Counted from the first letter of the stretch, positions 24,612 to 33,784 are shown. The stretch: 59,651 nt of DNA from Streptomyces sp. AA1529 (GCF_000280905.1 NZ_ALAP01000071.1:1-59651); one strand, 5' to 3'. The notes: generated from the letters alone by a model not told the origin. Program-made: numbers and translations.

Positions 24612-24942
24612 GCTTCTCCGCCTCGACGGCCCGCACGGCCGCGCGGTTGTCCGCGTCGTTTCCGGTGGCGAACATCTCGTCGGTGTAGACGGCGATCGCC
24701 AGCCCGCGGGAGAGCGCGCGCCGGTGGGCCCCGGCGAGTCCGTCCCGGTCGGCGGCGAAGCACAGCACGGGCTCGCGGAGCAGCGGCAGGTAGCGGTTGC
24801 CCGAGCCGTCCTCGTAGGGCTCGCCGATCACCTCGTCGGAGGCGCCTGCGAGTCCGCTGGCCAGGAACGCGGTCACATTGAGCTGCTGCCACTCCGCGAG
24901 GTCCGGACGGACCAGCACGGCGGCCTTGGTGTCGAAACGCAT
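24532..24942 (-). CDS. DUF2000 family protein
   Basis: A 136-residue protein starting MRFDTKAAVLVRPDLAEWQQ. The pattern of a first strand, WQQLNVTAFLASGLAG, then GEPYEDGSGNRYLPLLREPV and LAIAVYTDEMFATGN matches DUF2000, whose fold resembles peptidyl-tRNA hydrolase 2. Function is not established. It is divergent from the AraC regulator at 25081, a frequent pairing, so the regulator may control it. Its 3' end overlaps the GT87/PAP2 gene. Confidence 0.82.
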   Translation of the reverse strand: MRFDTKAAVLVRPDLAEWQQLNVTAFLASGLAGASDEVIGEPYEDGSGNRYLPLLREPVLCFAADRDGLAGAHRRALSRGLAIAVYTDEMFATGNDADNRAAVRAVEAEKLSLAGLALHGPRNSVDRAVKGLKLHR

Positions 24943-25080
24943 GCGTCCGACTCTGCATGCCTCCGGGCCCGGCCGTCTTGAACGCCGGTGCGGCGGTGGC
25001 GCGACGGCCCGGCAGCCGGGCTGGCAGACTGTGACCTGGGGGAACGCGCCGCGAGGCGGGATGTACAGGAGGACCGCGGT

Positions 25081-25953
25081 ATGGGTGAGGGCTCCGGGCC
25101 GGCGGGTGGGACCCCCGGCGACTGGGTGCGCTACTGGCGGGCGCCGGACCGGCCGCTGGAGGCCATGCGGGCCCACTTCACCGGCCATGTCTTCCACCGG
25201 CACAGCCACGACGCGTACTCCTTCGCGGTGACCGAGACCGGAGCCCAGCGGTTCCGCTGCCGCGGCGGGGACCACACCAGCGCCGAGGGCATGGTGATGG
25301 CCTTCAACCCGGACGATCCGCACGACGGCGAGTCGGCGGTACCGGCCGGCTTCACCTACCGCATCGTCCATCTGGGGCCCGACCTGGTGCGCTCCGTCCT
25401 CACCGACGCCGTCGGCCGGGACGCCCCGATGCCGCTGTTCCCCGAGCCGGTGCGCACCGACCGGGTGCTGCGGACGGCGCTGCTGCGGCTGCACGCCGCC
25501 CTGGCGGGCGGGCCCGCCGCGAGCGCACTGGTGCGCGAGGAGCGGCTCACCGAGACGGTGGTCGCGATGGTGCGCCGCGGCGCGCGCACCCCGGCCCGCA
25601 CGACCGCCCCGCGCGTCGGTTCGGCGGCGGTGCGCAGGGCCCGGGAACTGCTGGCGGAGAGCTGGGACCGGGAGGTCCCGGCGGAGCTGCTGGCGCGGTC
25701 CGCCGGCTGCAGCAGGTTCGCCCTCTACCGTGCCTTCCGCGCGGAGCTGGGCATGCCGCCCAGCGACTTCCAGCGGCAACTGCGGCTGCGGGGCGCCCGG
25801 CGGATGCTCTCGGAGGGCGCCACCGCGGCCGAGGCCGCCGCGGTCTGCGGGTTCGCGGACCAGGCGCATCTGCACCGCTGGTTCGTCCGTGTCTACGGCG
25901 TCACGCCGGGCGCCTACGCACGGGCCGGGGGCGTGCCGCGGACCGGTCGGTAG
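25081..25953 (+). CDS. AraC family transcriptional regulator
   Basis: A 290-residue protein. ATG 25081 has AGGAGG eight bases upstream. Residues 15-140 are an AraC-type cupin sensor (HVFHRHSHDAYSFAVTETGA, MAFNPDDPHDGESA). Residues 185-285 hold the double helix-turn-helix (AVRRARELLAESWDREVPAE, CSRFALYRAFRAELGMPPSD, AAVCGFADQAHLHRWFVRVY). It likely binds a small ligand and activates or represses the divergent DUF2000 gene. Confidence 0.9.
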   Translation: MGEGSGPAGGTPGDWVRYWRAPDRPLEAMRAHFTGHVFHRHSHDAYSFAVTETGAQRFRCRGGDHTSAEGMVMAFNPDDPHDGESAVPAGFTYRIVHLGPDLVRSVLTDAVGRDAPMPLFPEPVRTDRVLRTALLRLHAALAGGPAASALVREERLTETVVAMVRRGARTPARTTAPRVGSAAVRRARELLAESWDREVPAELLARSAGCSRFALYRAFRAELGMPPSDFQRQLRLRGARRMLSEGATAAEAAAVCGFADQAHLHRWFVRVYGVTPGAYARAGGVPRTGR

Positions 25954-26040
25954 TCGACCCGCAGCTCTTGGCGGCCGCTTCGGAGGCCGCGGGAAACCGT
26001 TGCGCGGCCGGCGGCCACCGGGCCCTGGTGCGGCCGGCGG

Positions 26041-26634
26041 CTAGCGGGCCGGGTCCGCGGCGGGCGCCGGGGCGGTCGCCATGTGCAGCAGCGTCTCCGC
26101 TGCGGAGCGCGCGTGCTGTGCCGGGGCCGGGGAGTCGGTGATGGAGGCGTTGCTCATCGCGCCGTCGAGCAGTACGGCCAACTGCGAGGCGAGCCACTCC
26201 GGTTCCGCCGCTCCGGTCTCGTGTGCCAGGCCCCGCAGATAGCCGCGGACGGCGCTCTTGTGCTCGCGGACCGCGTCGACCACCCCCTGGGAGTCGGCGC
26301 CCAGTTCGCCGAAGGCGTTGATGAACGCGCAGCCGTGGAAGTCCGGTCCGTCCACCCAGTCGTAGAGCCAGTCGAAGACCGCCAGCACCCGCTCCTCGGG
26401 GTCGGTGTGCCGGGACACCCGCTCCTCCAGCGCGTTCCTGGCCCAGTTGTCCCGGCGCCGCAGATACGCCTCCACCAGGGCGCCCTTGGACGGGAAGCAC
26501 TTGTAGATCTTCTTCAACGAGACGCCGCTGGCGTCCCGGACGCGGTCCATGCCCACGGATTGCACGCCGTGCGCGTAGAAGAGCGCATCCGCCGCGCTGA
26601 GGATGCGCGCCTCGGTCGTGGCGTCGCTGTCCAT
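26041..26634 (-). CDS. TetR family transcriptional regulator
   Basis: A 197-residue protein (from ATG 26634). Residues 5-50 are the TetR helix-turn-helix (ARILSAADALFYAHGVQSVG, SLKKIYKCFPSKGALVEAYL). The rest is a helical ligand/dimer domain with CAFINAFGELGADSQG, as in TetR_C regulators of drug or quinone stress genes. ATG 26634 has its GGGGAG only one base away, so the GTG at 26661, with no binding site, is a possible leaderless start. Two palindromes upstream (26667-26726) are its probable operators. Confidence 0.88.
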   Translation of the reverse strand: MDSDATTEARILSAADALFYAHGVQSVGMDRVRDASGVSLKKIYKCFPSKGALVEAYLRRRDNWARNALEERVSRHTDPEERVLAVFDWLYDWVDGPDFHGCAFINAFGELGADSQGVVDAVREHKSAVRGYLRGLAHETGAAEPEWLASQLAVLLDGAMSNASITDSPAPAQHARSAAETLLHMATAPAPAADPAR

Positions 26635-26666
26635 ACTCCCCGTTCTCCCCAATCTCCCCACGTCTT

Positions 26667-26726
26667 GAGAACCGCCGTTCTCTACGATACTGTCTTGCCC
26701 GGTCGGAGAACGAGCGTTCTCCGACC
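26667..26726. promoter_or_regulatory. Twin TetR operators (16-bp and perfect 26-bp palindromes)
   Basis: GAGAAC-cgcc-GTTCTC lies at 26667-26682. A longer palindrome at 26701-26726 has arms GGTCGGAGAACG / CGTTCTCCGACC around AG. Both share the half-site GAGAAC. A further GAGAACG follows at 26736-26742 and an inverted copy at 26641-26646. Location between the TetR gene and the next plus-strand DNA predicts autoregulation and control of a divergent target. Confidence 0.7.
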
Positions 26727-27083
26727 GTCAACGGGGAGAACGGGGGACCCGGGCGTGGTCGAGCACCCGCTGCGGTACGCGGCGCGCTCGGGTGAGCCGG
26801 CGGGGACCGGGCCGGACACGGTCCCGGTCGTCGCCGGCCCGAGCACCACGGCACCGGCGACCGGGCCGAGCGTCCTGCGCGACCCGCCGCCGAAGCGCCC
26901 GCCGCGCAGCGGTGCGCTGCGGGGCCGTCCTGCGCGCGGGCCGCTCACGCGTGGACCTCTCCCGGTTCGGAGACCGGCTCCGGCACCCCTCGCCGACCGC
27001 ACCGGACGTCCCGGCCGCGGCGGCGGGCCGCGCCGCCGGGAGCAGAGCCGCGAGCCTCCGCAGACCGCGGGCTCGCCCTGAGA
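26727..27083. other. Intergenic stretch without a supportable gene
   Basis: About 360 bp right of the TetR operators. Plus-strand frames here give only arginine/proline/glycine-rich readings with no family resemblance (longest from GTG 26755 to 27081). Since a target gene of the operators is expected here, this may be a decayed gene, or the operators only autoregulate. Confidence 0.4.
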
Positions 27084-27122
27084 CCCGTGTTCCTGCCCGT
27101 CGGGGTCGGGCAGGAACACGGG
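27084..27122. terminator. Perfect 15-bp stem terminator
   Basis: CCCGTGTTCCTGCCC (27084-27098) pairs perfectly with its complement at 27108-27122, 9-nt loop. It begins 3 bp after the stop of the ECF S-component gene and ends the minus-strand cobalamin-type operon. It could also work in the other direction. Confidence 0.85.
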
Positions 27123-27125
27123 ACC

Positions 27126-28100
27126 TCACCCCGCCGATGATCCCCCGGATCCCGGCGGCGGCGCGGAGGCCGCGCCGCCCGCCGGTTCGCCCAGGTCCGG
27201 GGCCGGCTCCGCGAACACCGGTGCCGCCTCGAAGGCGGCGCGCCGGGTGGCCCGGCGCAGCGCGCGCAGCACCGTGCCCCCCAGGGTCAGGGTGAGCACC
27301 ACGGTCAGCAGCGCTCTGGGCACGTCCCAGCCGAGCGAGGTGGCCAGCACGTAGGCCCCGTACCGGGCCAGGTTCTCCGGCAGCGGGTCACCCGGCACGA
27401 ACGAGAGGCCGGAGCCGAGGCCCGCGATGTAGGGCCAGCCCTGCAGGTTCATGATCAACCCGTAGAGCAGTGCGGACACCGCGCCGTAGCCGGCCAGCAG
27501 CACCCGCTCCCGGCCGCCGCGCAGCGTGGCCGGTGCGGGGAGCAGCCCGGCGCCCATCGACACCCAGCCCATCGTGAGCATCTGGAAGGGCATCCAGGGG
27601 CCCACCCCGCCCGTCAGCAGCGCCCCGGCGAACATCGAGACGGCACCCAGCACGAATCCGAAACCCGGCCCCAGCACCCGGCCGGAGAGCACCATCAGGA
27701 AGAACATCGGCTCCAGGCCGGCCGTGCCCGCCCCCAGCGGCCGCAGCGCGGCACCGGCCGCCGCCAGCACGCCCAGCATCGCCACGGCCTTGGCGTCCAG
27801 CCCGGTCTCGGAGACGGTCGCCACGGCGACCGCCAGCAGCAGCGGGAGCAGCGCCGCGAACAGCCAGGGGGCGTCCCGCGAGTGCGCCAGCCCGGACGCC
27901 CGGTCGGCCAGCAGGGGCCAGGCGAAGGCCGCCACACCGGTGGCGCTGGTGAGCACCAGCGCCACCACCGACCGCGGGCCCAGCCGCACCGCGCGCACGG
28001 CCCGGCCGGACGGGCCGGCCAGGTCCTCGCGGGTGGCCCGGCCCTCGCCTGCGGCCCGGTCGTCGCGCCCGGTGCCCGGCGTACCGGTACGGCGGCTCAC
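27126..28100 (-). CDS. ECF transporter S component (predicted cobalamin-specific)
   Basis: A 324-residue protein with about six transmembrane helices between residues 45 and 285 (ALVLTSATGVAAFAWPLLAD, LEPMFFLMVLSGRVLGPGFG, MPFQMLTMGWVSMGAGLLPA). The central G-x-G-F and RYGAYVLATSLGWD segments resemble the CbrT-like S components linked with vitamin B12 uptake in actinobacteria. GTG start overlaps the ATPase stop. The C-terminal tail is proline/glycine rich. In ECF systems this subunit binds the vitamin in the membrane. Assignment to cobalamin rests on the riboswitch at the head of the operon. Confidence 0.8.
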   Translation of the reverse strand: MSRRTGTPGTGRDDRAAGEGRATREDLAGPSGRAVRAVRLGPRSVVALVLTSATGVAAFAWPLLADRASGLAHSRDAPWLFAALLPLLLAVAVATVSETGLDAKAVAMLGVLAAAGAALRPLGAGTAGLEPMFFLMVLSGRVLGPGFGFVLGAVSMFAGALLTGGVGPWMPFQMLTMGWVSMGAGLLPAPATLRGGRERVLLAGYGAVSALLYGLIMNLQGWPYIAGLGSGLSFVPGDPLPENLARYGAYVLATSLGWDVPRALLTVVLTLTLGGTVLRALRRATRRAAFEAAPVFAEPAPDLGEPAGGAASAPPPGSGGSSAG

Positions 28101-29779
28101 AGCGCCTCCCGCACCTGGCCGACCGTCAGCCAGGGCTGCGGCGCGAGGATCTTGGAGACCTGCGGGGCGTAGGCCGGCGAGGACGTGATGACCTCGTCGG
28201 TGGGCCCGTCCGCCACGGTCTCGCCCTGCGCGAGGACGACGACGCGGTGCGCCAGCTCCGCCACCAGCTCGACGTCGTGGGTGGCGAGCACGATCGCGTG
28301 GCCCTGCGCCGCCAGCTCGCGCAGCAGCACCACCAGCCGGGACTTGGCCGCGTAGTCCAGCCCCCGGGTCGGTTCGTCCAGCAGCAGCAGCGGTGGCCGG
28401 GCCGTCAGCACGATCGCCAGCGCCAGCGCCAGCCGCTGCCCCTCGGACAGATCGCGGGGGTGTGTGCTGTCCGGTACTCCGGGAAGCAGCCGGGAGACCA
28501 GCGCCCGGCAGCTGCCGGGCGCCGCGTCCGCGTCGGCGTCCGCGGTCCGGCACTCGCGGCCGACGGTCTCCGCGTAGAGCAGGTCGCGCGGCTCCTGCGG
28601 GACGAGGCCGACGTGCCGCAGCAGTTCGGCGGGCCGCGTACGGTGCGGGATCCGGCCGCCGACGGAGACCTGGCCGGAACTGGGCCGGTGCATTCCCACC
28701 AGCGTGTTCAGCAGGGTCGACTTGCCCGCGCCGTTGCGTCCCATCAGCGCCGTGGTGCGCCCGGCGTGCAGCGTGAGGGAGACCTCGTGCAGGGCGGTGA
28801 CGCGGTCGCGGACCAGGCCGAGCCGGGAGACCTCGGCGACCGGTCGCGGCTCTGCCGCCGGGGAGTCCGCCGCCGCGGGCGCGGTGGCGGGCGCGGGCCG
28901 GTCCGCCAGCCGCCGGCGCAGTGTGTCCGCGCGGCGGCGGGCATCCCGTACCGACAGCGGAAGCGGGTCCCAGCCCGCCAGCTCGCCCAGCTCCACCACC
29001 GGGGGCCGCACCGGGGAGACCGCCAGCAGGGCGGCCGGATCGCCGATGCGGGCCGTGCCCCGCGGGTCGGCGCCGCCGCCGGGGGCGTCCGGGGCCGCCG
29101 GGTCCGCGGCCCGGCTCCGCTCGCCGTCCGGCGCCAGCAGCAGCATCCGGTCCGCGTACTGCACCACGCGCTCCAGCCGGTGCTCGGCCATCAGCACCGT
29201 GGTGCCCAGGTCGTGGACGAGCCGCTGGAGCACGGCCAGGACCTCCTCGGCCGCGGGCGGATCCAGCGCCGAGGTGGGTTCGTCGAGGACGAGCACCCGG
29301 GGATGCGGGGTGAGGACCGAGCCGATGGCCACGCGCTGCTGCTGGCCACCGGAGAGGGAGGCGATCGGGCGGTCCCGCAGTTCGTTGAGACCGAGCAGGT
29401 CGAGGGTCTCCTCGACGCGGCGGCGCATGGTTCCCGGCGGCAGTCCGAGGGACTCCATGCCGTAGGCCAGTTCGTCCTCGACCGTGTCGGTGACGAAGTG
29501 GGCCAGCGGGTCCTGGCCGACCGTGCCCACGACGTCCGCGAGTTCGCGCGGCTTGTGGGTCCGGGTGTCGCGGCCCGCCACGGTCACCCGGCCCCGCAGG
29601 GTGCCGCCGGTGAAGTGCGGGACCAGACCTGCGACGGTGCCCAGCAGGGTGGACTTGCCCGCCCCGCTGGGGCCGACGAGCAGACACAGCTCGCCCTCGG
29701 GTATGTGGGCGTCCACCACCGGGATGGCGGGGCCGTCCGCGCCGTCGTGGACGACGCTGACCTGCTCGAAGGTGATCAC
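28097..29779 (-). CDS. ECF transporter double ATPase (A1-A2 fusion)
   Basis: A 560-residue protein with two ABC domains. First: Walker A GPSGAGKSTLLGTVAG (about 35-50), signature SLSGGQQQRVAIG, Walker B VLVLDEPTSALDP. Second: GRNGAGKSTLLNTLVG (about 345-360), signature DLSEGQRLALALA, Walker B LLLLDEPTRGLDY. An alanine/proline linker lies between. Such fused energising subunits drive ECF vitamin transporters. GTG start overlaps the T-component stop, and its own stop overlaps the S-component start: one translationally coupled unit. Confidence 0.93.
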   Translation of the reverse strand: MITFEQVSVVHDGADGPAIPVVDAHIPEGELCLLVGPSGAGKSTLLGTVAGLVPHFTGGTLRGRVTVAGRDTRTHKPRELADVVGTVGQDPLAHFVTDTVEDELAYGMESLGLPPGTMRRRVEETLDLLGLNELRDRPIASLSGGQQQRVAIGSVLTPHPRVLVLDEPTSALDPPAAEEVLAVLQRLVHDLGTTVLMAEHRLERVVQYADRMLLLAPDGERSRAADPAAPDAPGGGADPRGTARIGDPAALLAVSPVRPPVVELGELAGWDPLPLSVRDARRRADTLRRRLADRPAPATAPAAADSPAAEPRPVAEVSRLGLVRDRVTALHEVSLTLHAGRTTALMGRNGAGKSTLLNTLVGMHRPSSGQVSVGGRIPHRTRPAELLRHVGLVPQEPRDLLYAETVGRECRTADADADAAPGSCRALVSRLLPGVPDSTHPRDLSEGQRLALALAIVLTARPPLLLLDEPTRGLDYAAKSRLVVLLRELAAQGHAIVLATHDVELVAELAHRVVVLAQGETVADGPTDEVITSSPAYAPQVSKILAPQPWLTVGQVREAL

Positions 29780-31362
29780 CGGGTGCTCTCCTCGTCGTGC
29801 TGCCGGTCCCGCAGCGCCCGCGGGATCCGGGCGGGTCCCGACCGCGCATACGGTCCTGCCGCCCGCTCGTACGGACCGCGCCCGCCGTCGTCGGCGGTGC
29901 GGTCGGCGCTGTGGTCGGTGCTGCGGTCGGCACTGCGGTCGGCGGTGCGGTCGGGGCGGACGCCGGTGCGGTCGCTGCCGCTGTTGCTCCGGCTGTTGTC
30001 GCGGTCGTCCCCGGCTTCGGCTGTTCCGGGGTGTTCGGTGGCCGGTGCGGCCGAGTGCGCGTCGGCCATGGGTGCGCGGCGGACGCCGGCGGATGCCCGG
30101 CCCCCGCCGGACCGGTGACCGGACCGGTCACCGGTCCGGTCACCGGGGAGGGCCGGGGCGGGCGCGAGGAAGCCCGGCAGCAGGCCGAGCAGGACGGCGG
30201 CGGCGGGCCAGAGCGGAAACGGGGGCGCGGCCAGCGGAACGGCCGGCGGGTTCAGCGGAGCCGGCAGCGCACCGGCCGCCGCGGTCAGCAGCGCGGCGAC
30301 GGCGGCACCGGACGCCGACACCAGCCAGGCCCGGACTCCCCAGCGGTCGGGGCGGTACCGGGTGCGGGCCGCCCGCCGGCCGCCGAGCCGCAGCCCGGCC
30401 AGCGCGAGGACCAGGCCCGCCAGCAGCAGCGGCAGCCCGAACCCGGCGCCCGCGGCGGCCAGCAGGCCGTAGGTACCCGCGCACACGCCGAGCAGTCCGC
30501 CGAGCGTGAGCGCCGTGGTGGTGCGGCGCACCGCGGCCGGAACGCGCGCCGTCCGGCCGTAGCCGCGCGCGTCCATCGCCGCCGCGAGCGCGACCGAGCG
30601 CTCCAACGCGCCCTCCAGGACCGGCAGCGCGACCTGCGCCACTCCGCGCAGCCCGCGGTCGTCCCGCCCGCGCAGCCGCCGAGCCGCGCGCAGCCGCCGT
30701 ACGTCGGCCACCAGGTGCGGGGCGAACGTCATGGCCACCACCACCGCGACGCCCGCCTCGTAGAGGGCGCCAGGCAGGGATTTCAGCAGCCGCGCCGGGT
30801 TGGCGAGCGCGTTCGCGGCCCCGACGCAGACCAGGAGCGTGGCCAGCTTGAGCCCGTCGTACAGCGCGAAGAGCATGCCCTCCGCCGTGACCCGTCCGCC
30901 GATCCGTACCCCGCGGGCCCAGTCGGGCAGCGGCACTTCCGGGAGTTCGACGAGTACATGGCTGCCGGGGATGGGGGAGCCGAGGAGGAAGGCGAAGACG
31001 AGGCGGATGGTGAGGACCAGCAGGCCCAGCTTCAGGAACGCGGTGTAGGAGCGGGCCCAGGGCGCTTCGGTGCGGCGGGCCGCGACGACGTAGCCGGCCA
31101 CCGCCGTCAGCAGCCCGAGGAGGAGGGGATTGCTGGTGCGGGAGGCGGCGGTGGCCAGGCCCAGGGCCCAGAGCCACCACGCACCCGGATGCAGGGCGGT
31201 GCTACGGGTGGAGAGCGGTGCTCGCAGCGGAGAGCGGGTCACCGCTCCGGTACCCGCCCCGCGCTCTGCTGGGCGCGGTCCCGCCCCGCGCTCTGCTGGG
31301 CGCGCCGTCCGCCGCGGGGACGCCACCCGGGAGAGCGGTGCTCTGGATGTGGAGCGGGGCAT
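29776..31362 (-). CDS. ECF transporter T component (CbiQ family)
   Basis: A 528-residue protein. Residues 55-400 contain the CbiQ-type helices and the two coupling motifs typical of EcfT, here AMDARGYGRTARVP (the A-R-G motif contacting the ATPases) and LRAARRLRGRDDRG. The N-terminal 50 residues are a basic serine/proline extension with GERGAG-type repeats, encoded by repeated DNA (31240-31330). The C-terminal 120 residues are a hydrophilic tail of Asp/Arg/Ser repeats (DRTADRSADRSTDHSADRTA). Both extensions are unusual. Its ATG lies 3 bp after the stop of the preceding gene. Confidence 0.88.
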   Translation of the reverse strand: MPRSTSRAPLSRVASPRRTARPAERGAGPRPAERGAGTGAVTRSPLRAPLSTRSTALHPGAWWLWALGLATAASRTSNPLLLGLLTAVAGYVVAARRTEAPWARSYTAFLKLGLLVLTIRLVFAFLLGSPIPGSHVLVELPEVPLPDWARGVRIGGRVTAEGMLFALYDGLKLATLLVCVGAANALANPARLLKSLPGALYEAGVAVVVAMTFAPHLVADVRRLRAARRLRGRDDRGLRGVAQVALPVLEGALERSVALAAAMDARGYGRTARVPAAVRRTTTALTLGGLLGVCAGTYGLLAAAGAGFGLPLLLAGLVLALAGLRLGGRRAARTRYRPDRWGVRAWLVSASGAAVAALLTAAAGALPAPLNPPAVPLAAPPFPLWPAAAVLLGLLPGFLAPAPALPGDRTGDRSGHRSGGGRASAGVRRAPMADAHSAAPATEHPGTAEAGDDRDNSRSNSGSDRTGVRPDRTADRSADRSTDHSADRTADDGGRGPYERAAGPYARSGPARIPRALRDRQHDEESTR

Positions 31363-31365
31363 CGG

Positions 31366-32307
31366 CTAGCGCTTTCGGCGGCGGGCCTGCCACAGTGCCG
31401 CGGCGCCGAGGATCGCCACGGCCGCCGCGCCCGCCGCGACGCCCGCGGCGGTCGACGCGCCGTCCCCCCGGCCGCCGTCGGCTTCGCCGTCCGCGCTGCG
31501 GCTCCCGGTGTCCGCCGAGCTGTCGCCGTCGCCGTCCTCGCTCCGGCCGCTCCCGCCGCTGCCCTTCGCCTGTTCGCCGCATCCCGTCGCGGGGTAGCCG
31601 TCGATGGCGCACAGCAGGGCGTCGGAGTTGTAGCGCAGCGGGGACGCCACCTCGGCGAGGGCGTCGGCCGCGGTGCCGTTCTCGGGTATGCGGGCGCAGC
31701 CGGTACGGGCGGCGGGCGGGTCCCCGGATTCGCCGCCGGGCGCGTCGGCGCGGGTCCCGAAGTCGATCCGCACGGCCACCCGCTTGCTGTCCTTCGCGGT
31801 CTTCGTCCCGTCGCAGGCGGCGGCGAAACGCACGGCGCCGCGCGGCTTGTCGGCCTGGTCGGAGTCCTCGCTCAGCGCGAACCGGAAGCCCAGGACGTCC
31901 CCGTCCTCGGGGCGCTGGGTGGCCGGCCCCTCGGTGGCGTACGACCAGGAACCGCCCTCCTCCCGCTGCCAGAAGGACCAGTACCGGTAGCCGCTCGACT
32001 CGGCGGCGGGCTGCCGCGCGGTCGAGGCGTGCGCCTCCTGGGACGGCAGCAGGACGAGACCCGTGAGCGCCGCGAGGCCCGCGAGCGCGGTCGTCGCGGT
32101 CGCGCCCCACCTCGGCGCCCGGCTCCGCGCCGCCGCCGGCCCACCCGTGACCGTCCCGCGGTGCGTGACCGTCCCGCGGTGCGTGGCGGCCCCGCGGTGC
32201 GTGGCCGTTCCGTCGTGCGGGCAGGCCCCCGGTCCGGTCCCGGTCCCGGTGCCGCTCCGGCCGGCCGTGCCGGGTCCGCCGCGCCCGGCGGGCATCCGGG
32301 CCCTCAC
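31366..32307 (-). CDS. SCO2322-family surface-anchored protein of the cobalamin operon
   Basis: A 313-residue protein. GTG 32307 overlaps the previous stop (GTGA). ATG 32295 is an alternative. N-terminal Thr-His-Arg-Gly repeats precede a signal-like helix (TTALAGLAALTGLVLLPSQE). The exported domain (95-240) has SGYRYWSFWQREEGGSWSYA, GDVLGFRFALS and paired cysteines (AACDGTK, TGCARIP, LLCAIDGYPATGC). A glycine/serine-rich stalk and a final membrane helix with RRRKR tail follow. The YWSFW-GDVxGFRF pattern recalls the DUF4430 beta-domain of transcobalamin-type proteins. That relation is my inference. It sits between the alpha/alpha-barrel gene and the ECF genes. Confidence 0.78.
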   Translation of the reverse strand: MRARMPAGRGGPGTAGRSGTGTGTGPGACPHDGTATHRGAATHRGTVTHRGTVTGGPAAARSRAPRWGATATTALAGLAALTGLVLLPSQEAHASTARQPAAESSGYRYWSFWQREEGGSWSYATEGPATQRPEDGDVLGFRFALSEDSDQADKPRGAVRFAAACDGTKTAKDSKRVAVRIDFGTRADAPGGESGDPPAARTGCARIPENGTAADALAEVASPLRYNSDALLCAIDGYPATGCGEQAKGSGGSGRSEDGDGDSSADTGSRSADGEADGGRGDGASTAAGVAAGAAAVAILGAAALWQARRRKR

Positions 32308-33635
32308 GGCTGCTGCCTCTTGCGGCGCCCGCTGAGCAGGATGCCGAATCCGGCGCCGACGGCGAGGCCGATCAGCACGAAGGCCCAGATGGGGATGCCG
32401 GCGCCGGAGTCCTGCTGCTCGGCGGCTTCGTCCTCGGGCATCTTGGCGGGCTTCGGGCCGGTGCGGTTGAGACGGGAGAGCAGATCGGTGCCGCCGAGTT
32501 CGGTGGGATCGCCGCCCGTGGCACGGGAGGCCAGCATCAGGGAACCGATGGCGGCCGGGTCCTTCCGCGACTTGTCCCACTTGTCGAGGTTGTCGGCCAG
32601 CCAGGACAGCGAGGTGGCGGCGGCGTCCCGGTGTCCGCCCGCGGCCAGTGCGACGACGGCGTCCGCGGTGTTCGCGTAGTCGGGCTGCTCGTCCGAGGAG
32701 CCCGGGGCCACCGAGGTGAAGTGACCGCCGTTCTTCTTCAGCGTCGCCGCCAGATGGGCGGCTCCGGCGCCCGCGGCTGCCTTGCGGCCGCCCGGGACGC
32801 CCTTCCCCTTCTCCTGGTCCGCGCCCGAAGCGCACTTCAGCGGGGTGACCGGGGTGTTCCCGGCGTCCTCGGCCGGCGGCTCGGGCAGCGCACCCTCGCC
32901 CAGCGCGGCCAGGACGGCGGCCGCCGTGGCGTCGTTGTTCGGTGCGAGCCGCCCCTTCTTGTCCGGCTGGTAGGCGAACGCGCCCTGCGCGCCCGGGGCG
33001 TCCTCGATTCCCTTCGAGCCGCAGGTGAGCTGGAAGGACAGCAGCGCGTCGTACGGCGATTCGCCGCCCTCCACCGTGGTCTCGGCGGGGTTCCGGCCCG
33101 TGGCGTGCAGCGCGCCGATGACCAGCGAGGTGGAGTTGGCGTCCGAGTCGGCGTGCGGTCCGAAGCCCCAGCCGCCGTCCTTGTTCTGAACCGAGGCCAG
33201 CCACTCCAGTCCCTCACGCACCGCGTCGCTCCGGCCGCCCACGGCGGCGAGCGCCTGGACGGCGAGCGCGGTCGCGTTGATGTCCGCCGGGGTGTCGTCC
33301 GGGTCGCACTTCTTGCCGGGTTCGGCGCGGTACGCGGCGAACGAGCCGTCGGCGCACTGCTGGCCGGTGAGCCAGTCCACGGCCTTCCGCGCGGGGACGG
33401 CCTTCGCGCCGTCCAGCGCGAGCAGCGCCATCGACTGCCGCCACACTCCGTCGTACTTGGGATCGGCCGTTCCGTAGAGCCCCTCCGGCAGCCCGGACGT
33501 CGTGGTCCGGGCCGGGGACGCCGCGACGGACGTGACCGGTGCGGCGGGTGCGGCGGCGGATGCCACGGGTGCGGCGGCCGCGCTCAGCACGGTGGCGGCG
33601 GTGAGGACCGTGGCGCGGCGGCGGCGCGGTGACAT
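32304..33635 (-). CDS. Surface-anchored alpha/alpha-barrel protein (prenyltransferase/transcobalamin-like repeats)
   Basis: A 443-residue protein: signal peptide (1-28), then repeats typical of the prenyltransferase/squalene-oxidase alpha6/alpha6 barrel (QQCADGSFAAYRAE, LEWLASVQNKDGGWGFG, STSLVIGALHATGRNP, AAAVLAALGEG) up to about residue 385. A stalk and C-terminal membrane helix (IPIWAFVLIGLAVGAGFGIL) with a GRRKRQQP tail end the protein. The same barrel forms the B12-binding half of intrinsic factor and transcobalamin. First gene after a cobalamin riboswitch and before an ECF transporter, it is a good candidate extracellular B12-capturing protein. Cysteines (QQC, KKCDPDD, LTCGSK, LKCASG) suggest disulfides outside the cell. 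Confidence 0.8.
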   Translation of the reverse strand: MSPRRRRATVLTAATVLSAAAAPVASAAAPAAPVTSVAASPARTTTSGLPEGLYGTADPKYDGVWRQSMALLALDGAKAVPARKAVDWLTGQQCADGSFAAYRAEPGKKCDPDDTPADINATALAVQALAAVGGRSDAVREGLEWLASVQNKDGGWGFGPHADSDANSTSLVIGALHATGRNPAETTVEGGESPYDALLSFQLTCGSKGIEDAPGAQGAFAYQPDKKGRLAPNNDATAAAVLAALGEGALPEPPAEDAGNTPVTPLKCASGADQEKGKGVPGGRKAAAGAGAAHLAATLKKNGGHFTSVAPGSSDEQPDYANTADAVVALAAGGHRDAAATSLSWLADNLDKWDKSRKDPAAIGSLMLASRATGGDPTELGGTDLLSRLNRTGPKPAKMPEDEAAEQQDSGAGIPIWAFVLIGLAVGAGFGILLSGRRKRQQP

Positions 33636-33784
33636 TGCGGATGCCTTTCGATGGCGGGAGCGGACCGCAGCCGGGCACGGCCGCCCCGCCGGGCGGGCCC
33701 GCGACTGCGCGGCCCGCACCACGGTGCACCGGGCTCGGCTCCGTATACCTCGACGGGCCGGTGGCCTGGGCGGCCACAGGAGCC

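Noticed and set aside
26755..27081. Open frame right of the TetR operators, possible target gene
   Set aside because: Only low-complexity Arg/Pro/Gly-rich translation, no family pattern, and comparable open frames occur on all strands of such GC-rich DNA.
31240..31335. Mobile repeat or IS end in the T-component gene
   Set aside because: Two similar GC-rich units encode a low-complexity N-terminus. No terminal inverted repeats or transposase nearby.
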